64,000 bases of DNA from CAWKAO01 sp963847665 (GCA_963847665.1 CAWKAO010000003.1:558001-622000), one strand, 5' to 3'. Positions 24,049-34,042 are shown, numbered from the stretch's first letter. Notes: generated by a model not told the origin, from the sequence alone. Translations and numbers: made by a program.

Positions 24049-25599
24049 TTAGATCCTATTCTGCAGTTCTGCAAGAGAAGTAAATACGCCTTTTTCTTCA
24101 AGCCCTTCGTAGATCCTGCAGTAAATGTCATAAAGCTCGTTATATATCTTTGCATTTTTGGGATCAGGTCTATATCTTGTATCAGTTTTTACCATCCTGC
24201 CCACGCCTTCCCTGATATCCTTAAAGATGCCGACTCCAACGCCACCCATAACGGCTGCCCCAATAACGGCTGCATCTTTTACTTTTAGAGTGTCCACTTC
24301 CAGACCGTACACATCTGACTGAAGCTGGTTCCATAAGGGTGAATTTGTAGCACCACCCATGATCCTTATATGCTCGATTTTTACACCTGAATCTGTCATT
24401 GAGGTCAATATATCTTTCATCTCAAGGGTGATGCCTTCGAGAAATGCTCTTGCTACGCACCATCTGTCATGCCCGAATGCAAGACCTGCAAGAATGCCTC
24501 TTGCATTTACATTCCAACGTGGAGCAGTAGAAGAAGCAAGGTATGGAAGAAGTACAAGGCCCTTTGAACCGGCCGGGACCTTTGATATCTGCTCATCAAG
24601 GACTTTATATACATCCGTTCCTTCTTTTAATGCCTGCTGTTTTTCCAACCTTGTGATCTCATCCCTGAACCATCTGAAAACACCGGCCGCTCCTGCCTGA
24701 TGTCCCTCTATCTGCCATTTTCCATAAATGGAATGGTTCACTATCATGTTTTTACCTGCAGGGTCCCTGAAAGAGCTCTCCAGAAACGCATTTGCATTCC
24801 CTGCTGTCCCCATTGAAACAGAGGCAATCCCTTCGTACACGACCCCTGCTCCTGTAGCAGCACTGTTCTGGTCCCCTGCACCCACACAAATCGGCATGCC
24901 CTGTGCAAACCCTGATTTCCGGGACACTTCAGGAGTTATTTTACCCACAACTGTACCCGAGGGAGTGGGAACAGGGAGAAGACTTTTGTCAATCTCAAAA
25001 AGAGAAAGTATCTTTTCGCTCCATTCAAATTTGCTGGTATCCCACATACCCGAGAAGCCTGTGTCTGAGATATCATTAACAAAGCCTTCCGCACCGAATG
25101 CACGCAGGGTGAAATCCTGGAGCTGTATTATTTTGTGAGTTTGTTCCCAGACCTGTGGTTCGTTTTTTCTTACCCATAATATCTCTGGAAGAATCCATGT
25201 CGTATTGATGGGAAAGCCTGTTATCTTATAAAACTCTTCTGCAGAAATCTTTAAAAGGATGTCATCTATTTCCTTTGTACATCTTGAGTCCTGCCAGGAA
25301 ATCATAGGCCTTAAAAGCTTTCCATTTTTATCAATGAAGTTTGCACAGCTTCTCTGTGTCGAAAAGCCAAGTGAGGCTATGTCTCCAGGGTCCACCCTGG
25401 ATTTTGCTATTGCTTCCCCGGAAGCTTCCATTGCTGCCGATACAAGCTGATCAGGGTCCTGTTCTATCCAGTTTGGCTTGGGGTAAGAGCAGGAATACTC
25501 ACGGTATCCGCTGCCAAGCATGTTTCCTTCAAGATCAAAAATAGCTGCTTTTGAACCTGTGGTCCCGATATCTATTCCTGCAAGATATTTACCAGACAT
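24049..25599 (-). CDS. FGGY-family carbohydrate kinase (xylulokinase-like)
   Basis: 516 residues. The FGGY N-terminal domain has YLAGIDIGTTGSKAAIFD (phosphate-binding loop) and WIEQDP. The central region has ISWQDSR and GFSGMWD, and the C-terminal domain has GAGDQNSAATGAG and IRIMGGATNSPLWNQL. It phosphorylates a pentulose or other sugar or polyol with ATP; xylulose is the usual guess for this branch but is not proven. It is convergent with the kinase gene and divergent from yjbQ. It may process what the ribose-type transporter upstream imports. Confidence 0.88.
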   Translation of the reverse strand: MSGKYLAGIDIGTTGSKAAIFDLEGNMLGSGYREYSCSYPKPNWIEQDPDQLVSAAMEASGEAIAKSRVDPGDIASLGFSTQRSCANFIDKNGKLLRPMISWQDSRCTKEIDDILLKISAEEFYKITGFPINTTWILPEILWVRKNEPQVWEQTHKIIQLQDFTLRAFGAEGFVNDISDTGFSGMWDTSKFEWSEKILSLFEIDKSLLPVPTPSGTVVGKITPEVSRKSGFAQGMPICVGAGDQNSAATGAGVVYEGIASVSMGTAGNANAFLESSFRDPAGKNMIVNHSIYGKWQIEGHQAGAAGVFRWFRDEITRLEKQQALKEGTDVYKVLDEQISKVPAGSKGLVLLPYLASSTAPRWNVNARGILAGLAFGHDRWCVARAFLEGITLEMKDILTSMTDSGVKIEHIRIMGGATNSPLWNQLQSDVYGLEVDTLKVKDAAVIGAAVMGGVGVGIFKDIREGVGRMVKTDTRYRPDPKNAKIYNELYDIYCRIYEGLEEKGVFTSLAELQNRI

Positions 25600-25734
25600 G
25601 GTTATTGCCTCCTGTAGAAAAAATGTGAGTAATTAAAAATATAAGACATTTTATCATATAATATTACAAAATTTAATTTGAGTGGAGCTGTAAAAACTTA
25701 TTAGGAAAAGTCTATATTGAAAGGACAGGTCATA

Positions 25735-26151
25735 ATGAAGAGTTTCAGGAAAGAATTATGGTTTCAGATAAGCAAAAGAAGGGAACTGATAAATATCACA
25801 GATGAAGTACGGAGCTGTCTTTCTGAAAGCGGTATAAAAGAGGGTCTCCTTCTTTGCAACGCCATGCACATAACTGCAAGTGTCTTTATTAATGATGATG
25901 AAAGCGGGCTGCACCAGGATCTTGAAAAATGGCTCGAGAAGCTGGCTCCAGAAAAACCATACGACCAGTACAGGCACAATGGCTATGAAGACAATGCCGA
26001 TGCACATCTGAAAAGGACTATTATGGGAAGGGAAGTCGTCATAGCGGTCACTGGTGGCAAACTCGATCTTGGCCCATGGGAACAGATATTCTATGGAGAA
26101 TTCGATGGAAAGAGAAAAAAAAGGGTACTGGTAAAAATCATAGGAGAGTAA
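25735..26151 (+). CDS. YjbQ/UPF0047 family protein
   Basis: 138 residues. Conserved UPF0047 elements: GLLLCNAMHITASVFINDDESGLHQDL, then HNGYEDNADAHLKRTIMGREVVIAV and GKLDLGPWEQIFYGEFDG. The His and acidic residues form a metal-type pocket. Members have weak thiamine-phosphate synthase activity, but the true role is unclear. ATG 25735 has AAGGACAGG upstream; a TTG six codons earlier is in frame. Single gene, divergent from the FGGY kinase. Confidence 0.85.
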   Translation: MKSFRKELWFQISKRRELINITDEVRSCLSESGIKEGLLLCNAMHITASVFINDDESGLHQDLEKWLEKLAPEKPYDQYRHNGYEDNADAHLKRTIMGREVVIAVTGGKLDLGPWEQIFYGEFDGKRKKRVLVKIIGE

Positions 26152-26177
26152 AAATCATTACCATAAATTGACTGTTA

Positions 26178-27071
26178 TTATGTGTCTTTAAAGTGGAATT
26201 TAAACCCCTCTACACCTTCTAAGTCGTAGTAAGTAAACGGCTGGTGCCTGAGACTGTTTATCAGCTTGAACTCATAGATTATTCCGAGCTCATCCAGCAG
26301 CTTATTGAAGTTATAATTATTTTGAAGTGTAAAATCTTCGGAGCCATTTATCATTTTTATCTTAAGGTTTGATTTTATTTTTTCCCTGTTTTTTTCTGCC
26401 AGAATATATGGGCTGTTCTTTTGGAAATATTCTTTATTGTTACCGAACATTGCTTCAAACACCTCAGGCCTTTTACCTGACACACTCTCAAGGTCATGAA
26501 AGGAGCCTGCATAAGCGACTGCTGTTGAAAAAATTTCCGGGTATTTGAAAGCAAGCTTTATTGCTCCAAATCCTCCCATTGAAAACCCCTCGATACCCGT
26601 GCACTTCCCGGTCCCTATTGTCTTATAGGTAGCATCTATCAAAGGTATGAGTTCCTTGACCAGGATAGTCTCACCCATGATAGAACGATCAAAGGAGTCG
26701 GAAAACATCGAATAATTACCGCAGTTTGGGAACACCATGATCGCAGGCCCTATAATATCTACAGTTATTGCTTTATGAAAAATAGCTGGTATGCCCACCC
26801 TGAACCCTGTTGATTCATCTCCTCCTTTCCCGTGAAGCCAGTATATTACAGGATAGTTTTTCTTCTCATGAGAGCCTCGGCTTGAACCGGATATGTAATC
26901 CGGTGGAAGATAAACAGCGAAACCCACATCCCTTTTCATCGACCTGCTGAAAAATGTATCGTGGGTAAGTCCAGGGATATCAGATTCAAATCTATTTATC
27001 CATGAATTTTCTTTCAACGTCTTAAAGCGCTTTTCCAACTGGTGGTCTGTCCTTTCTAAAAATAAACCCAT
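26178..27071 (-). CDS. Putative esterase (alpha/beta hydrolase, FrmB/antigen-85-like)
   Basis: 297 residues. The nucleophile elbow is GFSMGGFGA, preceded by PVIYWLHGKGGDE (oxyanion region) and followed by a Ser/Asp/His arrangement ending in LRHQPFTYY. No signal peptide is visible, so it is probably cytosolic. The family cleaves esters such as S-formylglutathione or feruloyl and acyl esters; the substrate here is unknown. It is transcribed towards yjbQ and stands in line after the gene at 27125-27664 (same strand). Confidence 0.75.
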   Translation of the reverse strand: MGLFLERTDHQLEKRFKTLKENSWINRFESDIPGLTHDTFFSRSMKRDVGFAVYLPPDYISGSSRGSHEKKNYPVIYWLHGKGGDESTGFRVGIPAIFHKAITVDIIGPAIMVFPNCGNYSMFSDSFDRSIMGETILVKELIPLIDATYKTIGTGKCTGIEGFSMGGFGAIKLAFKYPEIFSTAVAYAGSFHDLESVSGKRPEVFEAMFGNNKEYFQKNSPYILAEKNREKIKSNLKIKMINGSEDFTLQNNYNFNKLLDELGIIYEFKLINSLRHQPFTYYDLEGVEGFKFHFKDT

Positions 27072-27124
27072 GACACTGCAAGTGGCGATCTTTATTGGAT
27101 ATTTTATAAAAAACTATAAAAATC

Positions 27125-27664
27125 CTAAAGAATATTGAAGTGAAAAACACATCTATTTGAAGAGCCGCTGCAGATCTGTTTTTCTACAGAGACTTTTATA
27201 TTGGCTCCAAACTCTTTTGCAAATGCAGTGTATTCTGCCAGGCATATTACAGAACCGATTTCTTTGCTCAGGTCCTCCCTGCCGGCCTTTATCATTATAT
27301 TATGCCACGGACATCTATTGATGGAAACTGTGGCAGAATCACATCCGGCTGCGGCATTATCGGTTCCGGCTGAGTCTTTGCCGGATTTCCCTTTATTTTT
27401 TATATTGATTTTTGTTTCAAAACCGTCGATATGCATTTTTTCCCTTAGTGCGACGGTAAGGTTATCGATGCCATCACCGAGAGCAAGCTTTTTCTTAAGA
27501 AATCTTGCCTGCATCTTTGGAAGGACTTTCCATACCTCTCTGTCTATTTCTAGCGCCTTATCAAAACCAAACTGTTCTTCTACTTTTACAAACCATAATC
27601 CGTCAGTTTTGATATAGTTCTTGTAAAGATACTCTATTTTATCTTTATCCGTCAGTTTTTTCAT
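27125..27664 (-). CDS. ATC-hydrolase-like / DUF6125 family protein
   Basis: 179 residues. The N-terminal half (LWFVKVEEQFGFDKALEIDREVW) and the Cys-rich C-terminal half (NRCPWHNIMIKAGRE, ICLAEYTAFAKEFGANIKV, CSGSSNRCVFHF) match the pattern of the L-2-amino-thiazoline-4-carboxylate hydrolase-like family, which includes DUF6125. Biochemical function outside the ATC pathway is not known. A low-complexity Ala/Gly/Asp linker at about residues 90-110 is unusual. It is likely co-transcribed with the esterase. Confidence 0.55.
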   Translation of the reverse strand: MKKLTDKDKIEYLYKNYIKTDGLWFVKVEEQFGFDKALEIDREVWKVLPKMQARFLKKKLALGDGIDNLTVALREKMHIDGFETKINIKNKGKSGKDSAGTDNAAAGCDSATVSINRCPWHNIMIKAGREDLSKEIGSVICLAEYTAFAKEFGANIKVSVEKQICSGSSNRCVFHFNIL

Positions 27665-27751
27665 TATTCCTAAAATTCCTGGATTTAATTGATTCTCAAA
27701 TTAAATTATAATATTTTTAAAAAAATCATATGTCTTATAAAATAATATGAT

Positions 27752-28705
27752 ATGAGAAATAAAAAAAGAGTAAAAATATTTTTTTTAAAAAAATTACTAA
27801 ACTTTTTTTTAACTACTTTGATCATAATAGTGTTGTTCACTTCCATTTCTTTGCTGGGCGCGTGCAGCTTTGTCGATAATTATATCGTAAAAAGGGCAGA
27901 TTATGATTCACTTGAGAAAAACTATTTGGACCTGCAACAGGAATATGAAGATCTTTTAAAAGATTTCGATATTAAGACTGTTGAGCTTGAAAAAGAAATA
28001 CAGGCAAATAACAGTCTTCAAGAAAAAGCTGTGCTTGCAGAACAAGAAATCGATGAGCTCCAGGAAGAAATCGTTATGCTTTCAGATGAGAATGCATCTC
28101 TTACAGAAGAGGTCGAAAGTCTGTCATCCGGTGAGAAGATGAGCCAGCTACGGGATCAGATAAAAAGATTAAAAAAACTTCTCAACAGCATTAACTCCCT
28201 ATTAAAATACTCCTACATAGGTTCTTCAGACCCTGAAGCGATGCAATATACTTTTACAGCGTTTGGCATCGAGTACAGGGGGAAATATTATTTAGTGACA
28301 GCCGGTCATTGCGTTGCTGATAATTTCGGCAAGGATGGAAGATTTAAGTTTAAGGCAAATTTTTCTGATACATGGATATATCCCGATCTTATAGGGTATA
28401 AGGCTGCCTTCTGGGCCCTGGATGACTATGCTGTTTTTTATTCTGATTCGATCGATAAAGGACTTCCAGTAAATGGCCTGGAGACAGAAGATAACTACCT
28501 TGTAGGAAGCATAGAAAAAGGTTTGAGTATATTCAGAAATCTTGGAGCCCCGTCTGTAAGGGGTGAGAGCGGAAGTCCAGTATTAAATGAATATGGTGAA
28601 GTCATCGGGATCTATGTCATTTACGGGCTTGTCTATACTCCCATACAGCTTGTCCTTGACCTGATAGACGAATATGAGGTAGGGGAGATCTCTTCACAAG
28701 AATAG
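27752..28705 (+). CDS. Surface lipoprotein: coiled coil plus trypsin-like serine protease domain
   Basis: 317 residues. A very hydrophobic signal segment ends in a lipobox, SLLGAC (about residue 36). Residues 45-150 form a coiled coil with clear heptads (ELEKEIQANNSLQEKAVLAEQ and on). The C-terminal domain carries a chymotrypsin-fold triad: His in TAGHC, Asp in DDYAVFY and Ser in GESGSPV. It is therefore a stalked extracellular protease or protease-like protein. No close family member comes to mind with this exact order. It is monocistronic, with AT-rich upstream sequence. Confidence 0.7.
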   Translation: MRNKKRVKIFFLKKLLNFFLTTLIIIVLFTSISLLGACSFVDNYIVKRADYDSLEKNYLDLQQEYEDLLKDFDIKTVELEKEIQANNSLQEKAVLAEQEIDELQEEIVMLSDENASLTEEVESLSSGEKMSQLRDQIKRLKKLLNSINSLLKYSYIGSSDPEAMQYTFTAFGIEYRGKYYLVTAGHCVADNFGKDGRFKFKANFSDTWIYPDLIGYKAAFWALDDYAVFYSDSIDKGLPVNGLETEDNYLVGSIEKGLSIFRNLGAPSVRGESGSPVLNEYGEVIGIYVIYGLVYTPIQLVLDLIDEYEVGEISSQE

Positions 28706-28764
28706 GTAAATGTAAAATTTCAGGTAAATTCTGAATATTACCCGGCAGACCCTAAAATCTGGTT

Positions 28765-29823
28765 TTATTTGAGGTTATCATAAAATTGAACCGGAGCAAG
28801 CTCTTTAAATTCATCAGTTTCTTTTATGAGTCTCATCCTTATATCGATGCAGAGGTGGCATTTCGATATATAACCGTTTTCGTTTTCCCTGTATCCAAAC
28901 TTTTTTCCTAATTCAAGCAGGCTGGAAAGACCTGTTGCCAGAGCTTTTAAAACCGGCCTTCTGGCAAGATCTATGCCGTTCATAAAAATTGAGTCATACT
29001 GTCTGAAATCTCCAAGAGAAATACCCGCACAAAACCTTGGTATGTAATTGCAGTAATTATCTATATGGTTGTGCCAGTTTTCTGTTAACTCAGTGTAACA
29101 GTTTTGTTCAAGAAACAAATCAGCCGGATATTTTTTAAAAAGGGTCCCCAGCGAGTATGGGGTGCGGCCCATCGGAAGAAGTTCTATATAACTGGAGAAA
29201 TCTTTAATATCTATTTTTTTTAATAGTCCACTAAATGATATTTTTCCTTCAAGGCCCATCGATCTAAAAAGTGAGAGATAGAAGTCCTGGTAGACTGTAA
29301 GATTCCCCTTAAATACCGCGTGCCCTATCCTTGCTGCCCTGTCTATCCTTTCAAATGGCACACTTTCCAGGATAAAAGGGTTTACACTGACAAGCAATCC
29401 GGCAAGCCCTGCATCTTTTAACACTCTCATTTTTTTCTCAGAAGTCTCATCATCCTTTACCCAGAAACAGTTGGTCTCAACAAATGGAAAGGGTATTTTA
29501 AATTTTAGTGCGAGTTTTGTCAGTTCCAGTAATAATTTATAATTAAGAAAAGGTTCCCCTCCTGTAAAATGCAGGCCGTATCCAAAACTGATAACCCCGG
29601 GACCATTTTTGGGGTGATCTTTAAGCCGGGGATAGACCTCGCTGTAAATCCTTGCAAGATTTTCAAATATGACCTCAGCATCAGAGATATCTATCCAGTC
29701 ATTGCTCCATTTCGGGGAGCAGGCATAAATGCAGTAGCTGCAGGAAGCATTGCATCTGTAACCGAGTAAAAGTCCAACAGAAACGGGGGGTTTAGGTTTT
29801 AATAGATCAAGTTTAATTCTCAT
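28765..29823 (-). CDS. Radical SAM protein
   Basis: 352 residues. The radical SAM cluster motif is CNASCSYC near the N-terminus (LLGYRCNASCSYCIYAC, about residues 20-35), followed by FTGGEPFLNYKLLLEL, the usual SAM-binding GGEP strand. Further Cys residues near the C-terminus (SKCHLCIDIR) and in YIPRFCAG suggest an auxiliary iron-sulfur cluster of the SPASM/twitch type. The reaction is unknown. No precursor peptide gene was seen nearby. It is convergent with the protease gene. Confidence 0.8.
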   Translation of the reverse strand: MRIKLDLLKPKPPVSVGLLLGYRCNASCSYCIYACSPKWSNDWIDISDAEVIFENLARIYSEVYPRLKDHPKNGPGVISFGYGLHFTGGEPFLNYKLLLELTKLALKFKIPFPFVETNCFWVKDDETSEKKMRVLKDAGLAGLLVSVNPFILESVPFERIDRAARIGHAVFKGNLTVYQDFYLSLFRSMGLEGKISFSGLLKKIDIKDFSSYIELLPMGRTPYSLGTLFKKYPADLFLEQNCYTELTENWHNHIDNYCNYIPRFCAGISLGDFRQYDSIFMNGIDLARRPVLKALATGLSSLLELGKKFGYRENENGYISKCHLCIDIRMRLIKETDEFKELAPVQFYDNLK

Positions 29824-30076
29824 CCTTACTTCAATTTATTAAAATATTAAAAAGAATACAAGAAATACTTGAATAAGCCTGCTCTGTTTATCCTGTGTTT
29901 TTTAGATAAAGATAAACCAGCTGTAAAACTAAATAAAAACAGTGTTAATATTTCCCTGGCTGCTTTATAATAAATCCTTGATAAGGACTTGAGATATGGC
30001 CTTATTTAGTGCATTTATGATATTTGAAGGTGTGCACATTTTGTATAATATCTCACAGATGACAAGGAGAAAAAAG

Positions 30077-31174
30077 ATGGCACAGGTAACACTGAAGAAT
30101 CTGACAAAGAAGTTTGACGAGGTGATGGCAGTTGATGATATGAACGTCACCATAGAGGACCGGCAGTTTGTGGTGCTGGTTGGCCCTTCAGGTTGTGGAA
30201 AGACCACGACACTGCGAATGATAGCAGGACTTGAAGAAGCTACAGGTGGAGAGATAATGATAGGGGAAAGGATAGTGAACAACGTCCCCCCAAAAGACCG
30301 TGATATCGCAATGGTGTTCCAGAATTATGCGCTTTATCCCCACATGAATGTCTATGACAACATGGCTTTTGGCTTGAAGCTGAGAAAGACCCCTAAACCT
30401 GAGATCGCAAGAAGGGTTGCTGAAGCTGCAAGGATACTGAAAATAGAGGAGCTTCTAAAAAGAAGGCCCAAACAGCTTTCCGGCGGACAGAGGCAGCGTG
30501 TGGCTCTTGGCCGTGCAATAGTGCGGGATCCAAAGGTATTTTTAATGGACGAACCTCTCTCAAACCTTGATGCAAAACTTCGTGTGGAGATGAGGACTGA
30601 AATAGCAAAGCTTCATGAAAGATTAAATGCCACAATTGTGTACGTCACCCATGACCAGACAGAAGCAATGACAATGGCTGACAAGATGATAATTATGAAG
30701 GACGGACTTGTCCAGCAGGAAGGCGATCCGCAGACAGTTTATGACCATCCAAAAAATATGTTTGTAGCAGGATTTATTGGGAGCCCCGCGATGAACTTTT
30801 TAGACGCAAAAGTCACCGATGATTATAGCCTTACAAATCCTATCTATACTATATCTACAGCTGCTAATGTAAGGAAAGTAATCGATGACAACGACTTAAA
30901 AGGCAAGGATATAGTTATCGGAATAAGGCCGGAGGATCTAGAGGACGAATTATTTGTACATAATAAGCAGGATAAAGCATTGATCACTGCAAATGTCGAA
31001 GTCACTGAACCAATGGGTTCTGAGATATATGTTTATGTGGATATCGATGGCGTTCTGGTCACAGCGCGGGTAAATCCTAGAAGTGCTGCCCGGGTAGGAA
31101 AACCCATAGACCTGCATGTCGATCTTGAAAAGATCCACCTGTTTGATAAGGTGACGGAGAAAGCATACATATAA
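30077..31174 (+). CDS. ABC transporter ATP-binding protein, MsmX/UgpC type
   Basis: 365 residues. ABC motifs: GPSGCGKTT, LSGGQRQRVALGRAI, FLMDEPLSNLD and VTHDQTEAM, followed by the C-terminal TOBE-type regulatory domain (DIVIGIRPEDLEDE). This branch energises many different carbohydrate importers and is often encoded apart from them. The window contains an ATPase-less importer at 56911-60208, so this protein is a good candidate partner. ATG 30077 has AAGGAG upstream; a longer in-frame start at 29996 shows no family match. It ends in a strong hairpin terminator. Confidence 0.9.
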   Translation: MAQVTLKNLTKKFDEVMAVDDMNVTIEDRQFVVLVGPSGCGKTTTLRMIAGLEEATGGEIMIGERIVNNVPPKDRDIAMVFQNYALYPHMNVYDNMAFGLKLRKTPKPEIARRVAEAARILKIEELLKRRPKQLSGGQRQRVALGRAIVRDPKVFLMDEPLSNLDAKLRVEMRTEIAKLHERLNATIVYVTHDQTEAMTMADKMIIMKDGLVQQEGDPQTVYDHPKNMFVAGFIGSPAMNFLDAKVTDDYSLTNPIYTISTAANVRKVIDDNDLKGKDIVIGIRPEDLEDELFVHNKQDKALITANVEVTEPMGSEIYVYVDIDGVLVTARVNPRSAARVGKPIDLHVDLEKIHLFDKVTEKAYI

Positions 31175-31258
31175 AAGAAAATGTTTATATAAGGGGATAA
31201 TTTGTTCCAGTTATACTAAGTGCTCCAGTTGACGATACAGCTTAGCTTCAATGTTAAA

Positions 31259-31303
31259 ACAAGCGCAGGCATATTTAATGATATAATACCTGCGCTTGTT
31301 TAT
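31259..31303 (+). terminator. Hairpin terminator after the MsmX-like gene
   Basis: ACAAGCGCAGG (31259-31269) pairs with CCTGCGCTTGT (31289-31299) over 11 bp, followed by TTATTT. The loop of 19 bases is long and AT-rich. Confidence 0.7.
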
Positions 31304-31391
31304 TTGGATAAACTATATATGAAATAGTCTTTTAATGATAAAATTTGCGTTTTTACCTATAGATTTAATAAATTCATTTTGAGAGGGCCTC

Positions 31392-32189
31392 TTGATTAAG
31401 TTAGTTTCAATCGACCTTGACGGTACATTATTTGACACAAGCTCAAAAATAAGCAAAAAAAACAGGAGAGCCATTCAGTGGTGTCTTGAAAATGGTATCA
31501 AGGTAATAATAACTACAGCTAAAACGACTTACTGGGTAAAAAAGCTCATTACTTTACTGAAACTTAAAGATCCCCAGATAGCATCTGCAGGAGCAGCGAT
31601 CATAGATGCATGGTTTGAACCGTTGTACATCAAAAGGATACCCGCCAGTTATTTTAGAAAAATGGTAATACTGGCAAGAAGCTATGAGGTCGGTTTCTGT
31701 GCAAGTTGTTTAGATGGTTTTGTATACTATGAAAACGACCATCCGAGCTTAAAGTATGTCTGGGAAACTGGAGAACTGCCAAAACACGTAAGTGATCTTC
31801 TTGACGAAAAAATTTTAAAACAGGTGCTGATGATCACTGTTACTGTTGATGAAAACCATATTTTTAATAAAGTATTGTCTGAAACATTCAGGACAAGGCT
31901 AAAAGTCCGTCGTGCTGGGACATGTTTTCTGGTAGCATATAGTAAAAATGCCGGGAAGACCGTTGCCCTTAAGAAAGTTTTAAAAATTTTAAATATCAGA
32001 AGCAATAATATAATGGCGATCGGGGACAGCGAATCTGACCTAGGGATGATAAAACTGGCTGGGATAGGAGTTGCCATGGGTAATGCTTCTGAAATAATAA
32101 AAGCTTCTGCAGACCATATTGTCGGTGACAATGATAATGATGGTGTTTCCGAGGCAATAGAAAAATTTATAAAAAAAGGAGTGATTTAA
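31392..32189 (+). CDS. HAD-superfamily phosphatase, Cof type
   Basis: 265 residues. HAD motif I is IDLDGTLFD (nucleophile Asp and DxD), motif II is IITTAKT, the Lys is in GKTVALKKVL and motif IV is MAIGDSESDLGMIKLAG. A cap domain of the Cof (C2B) type lies between motifs II and III. Such enzymes dephosphorylate sugar phosphates, flavin precursors and similar metabolites. The start is TTG at 31392, with GAGAGGG before it. The stop is directly followed by the GTG of the HD-domain gene. Confidence 0.85.
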   Translation: MIKLVSIDLDGTLFDTSSKISKKNRRAIQWCLENGIKVIITTAKTTYWVKKLITLLKLKDPQIASAGAAIIDAWFEPLYIKRIPASYFRKMVILARSYEVGFCASCLDGFVYYENDHPSLKYVWETGELPKHVSDLLDEKILKQVLMITVTVDENHIFNKVLSETFRTRLKVRRAGTCFLVAYSKNAGKTVALKKVLKILNIRSNNIMAIGDSESDLGMIKLAGIGVAMGNASEIIKASADHIVGDNDNDGVSEAIEKFIKKGVI

Positions 32190-32759
32190 GTGAAAAGAGA
32201 TGAGGCGCTTATACTTGTCAAAGACAATGTAACAAATAAGAATCTTTTTAAGCACTGTCTTGCAGTCGAAGCTATCATGAGGGGTGTTGCACAGGAATTA
32301 AACTTTGATTCAGACATCCATTATGATGAGGAGAAATGGGCTATGGCAGGGCTTGTGCATGATATTGACTATGATCTTACAGTACAGGATCCTGAAAAGC
32401 ATGCTATTGAGGGTGCAAGAATGCTTCAGGAGAATGGTTTCAGCGAAGACATCATATATGCAGTAAAGGCCCATAACAGCTTCCACGGCTTGGAATTAAA
32501 AAGTTCTATGGATATTGCCCTTTTTGCTGCGGACCCGCTATCGGGCCTGATCGTGGCGGCTGCGCTGATAAGTCCGGACAAAAAATTAAGATCCATTGAT
32601 AAAAAATTTGTCATAAACAGGTTCAATGAAAAACTTTTTGCCAAAGGCGCCAACAGGGACCAGGTAATGACATGCACGAAATTAGGCCTCAGTCTTGAAA
32701 GATTTGTAGATATTGCACTGAGTGCCATGCAATCTATTGATGAGGCACTTGGGCTGTAG
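32190..32759 (+). CDS. HD-domain hydrolase
   Basis: 189 residues. The metal-binding HD pair lies in AMAGLVHDIDYDL, with a first His in FKHCLAVEAIM and a later His and Asp in VKAHNSFHG and LFAADPLSG. This is the short single-domain HD phosphohydrolase type often annotated as HDIG-related. The substrate is unknown (nucleotide or phosphate ester). GTG start immediately after the HAD gene stop, with AAAAAAAGGAGTG upstream, so the two are one operon. Confidence 0.82.
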   Translation: MKRDEALILVKDNVTNKNLFKHCLAVEAIMRGVAQELNFDSDIHYDEEKWAMAGLVHDIDYDLTVQDPEKHAIEGARMLQENGFSEDIIYAVKAHNSFHGLELKSSMDIALFAADPLSGLIVAAALISPDKKLRSIDKKFVINRFNEKLFAKGANRDQVMTCTKLGLSLERFVDIALSAMQSIDEALGL

Positions 32760-32890
32760 CATTCCTTTTCCCAGGCACATCCACCGCAATTGATGCCGCC
32801 GTATTTATACAATTCAAATAATACTGTATATTAATAAGTGAGTAGTTATTTTTACTTGTTATGTTATCGCATTAAAATTAGGAGATTTAG

Positions 32891-34042
32891 ATGCATAAAA
32901 AATATAAAAGACCAGGCCGGGCCAGGTCAGTTTTTGTAAAGATAATCGCACCTGTATTTGTGACTATTATAGCAACAATGTTCATTGTGACAGGCTGTAT
33001 AACGATAGACTCCGGCAGTATTCTGGAACAGTTTAAAAAGATAGAAGAGTCTGTCAGGGACATCAGCAAACAACCAGTAAAAATAAAACAATCCCCGCTT
33101 GAAAATATTCAGCTTGAAAAGTTCAATGAAGAAGTAAGCGCCCTTGTCGAGAGGGTAACTCCTTCTGTAGCATTTATTCTTGTCTCCGCCCTCCGGGAGG
33201 ATTTTTTTGGTAACCAGCAGGTCGCACAGGGTGTCGGCTCAGGAGTCATATATTCCCGGGATGGGTATATCATAACCAACAGCCATGTTGCAGGCGGGGC
33301 ACTTGAGCTCGGAGTGACCCTTTCAGATGGTTCTGAATATCCTGCTACTTTAGTCGGGGCAAGCATCGAAACAGATATTGCTGTAATAAAGATAGACGCC
33401 ACAGGCCTGCAACCAGCTGATTTTGCCACAATAGAGGGTCAGGATGTCGGTGATTTTGTTATGGCAATAGGAAGCCCGTTTGGAATAGAACAGACAGTCA
33501 CAACCGGAATAATAAGCGGCAAGAACAGGAATCTTACAGTCTCATCCGACAGCTATCCTATCGTCGATCTCATACAGACAGATGCGGCAATAAATCCAGG
33601 AAACAGTGGGGGACCGCTTATAAATATCTACGGGGAAGTCATCGGCATCAATACCCTTATATATTCACCCTCAGGTGGAAGTTCCGGAATAGGTTTTGCT
33701 ATTCCTACTGATACCGCAGTAAATATAGCGGAGCAGATCATAAAATATGGAGAGCCAAAGATACCTTTCATCGGGATAGAAATAGGGATCAACGAGACCG
33801 AAATACCAGGGGTGCTTGTCGCCGGCATCCTGCCTGATACACCTGCAGAAAAATCAGGCCTGCAGACTGGTGACATAATAGTCAAGCTTGGAGAAAGGGA
33901 TATAATAACTGCATTCGATCTATTGACAGAGATAATCAGGAGTAACTGCGGTGAGGTGATAGAGACCACAGTCTACAGGAACGGTGAATACCTAAAATTC
34001 AGGCTCCAGCTTGAGGAGTGCCCCCTTGAACTGAAGCAGTGA
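32891..34042 (+). CDS. HtrA/DegP-type serine protease, lipid-anchored, with one PDZ domain
   Basis: 383 residues. The N-terminal membrane segment (about residues 16-36) ends in IVTGC, a lipobox. The trypsin-like domain has His in TNSHVAGG, Asp in ETDIAVIKID and Ser in NPGNSGGPL. A single PDZ domain follows (GVLVAGILPDTPAEKSGLQTGDIIVKLGE). It should act outside the membrane in degradation or refolding of damaged exported proteins. AGGAG lies before the ATG. Confidence 0.92.
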   Translation: MHKKYKRPGRARSVFVKIIAPVFVTIIATMFIVTGCITIDSGSILEQFKKIEESVRDISKQPVKIKQSPLENIQLEKFNEEVSALVERVTPSVAFILVSALREDFFGNQQVAQGVGSGVIYSRDGYIITNSHVAGGALELGVTLSDGSEYPATLVGASIETDIAVIKIDATGLQPADFATIEGQDVGDFVMAIGSPFGIEQTVTTGIISGKNRNLTVSSDSYPIVDLIQTDAAINPGNSGGPLINIYGEVIGINTLIYSPSGGSSGIGFAIPTDTAVNIAEQIIKYGEPKIPFIGIEIGINETEIPGVLVAGILPDTPAEKSGLQTGDIIVKLGERDIITAFDLLTEIIRSNCGEVIETTVYRNGEYLKFRLQLEECPLELKQ

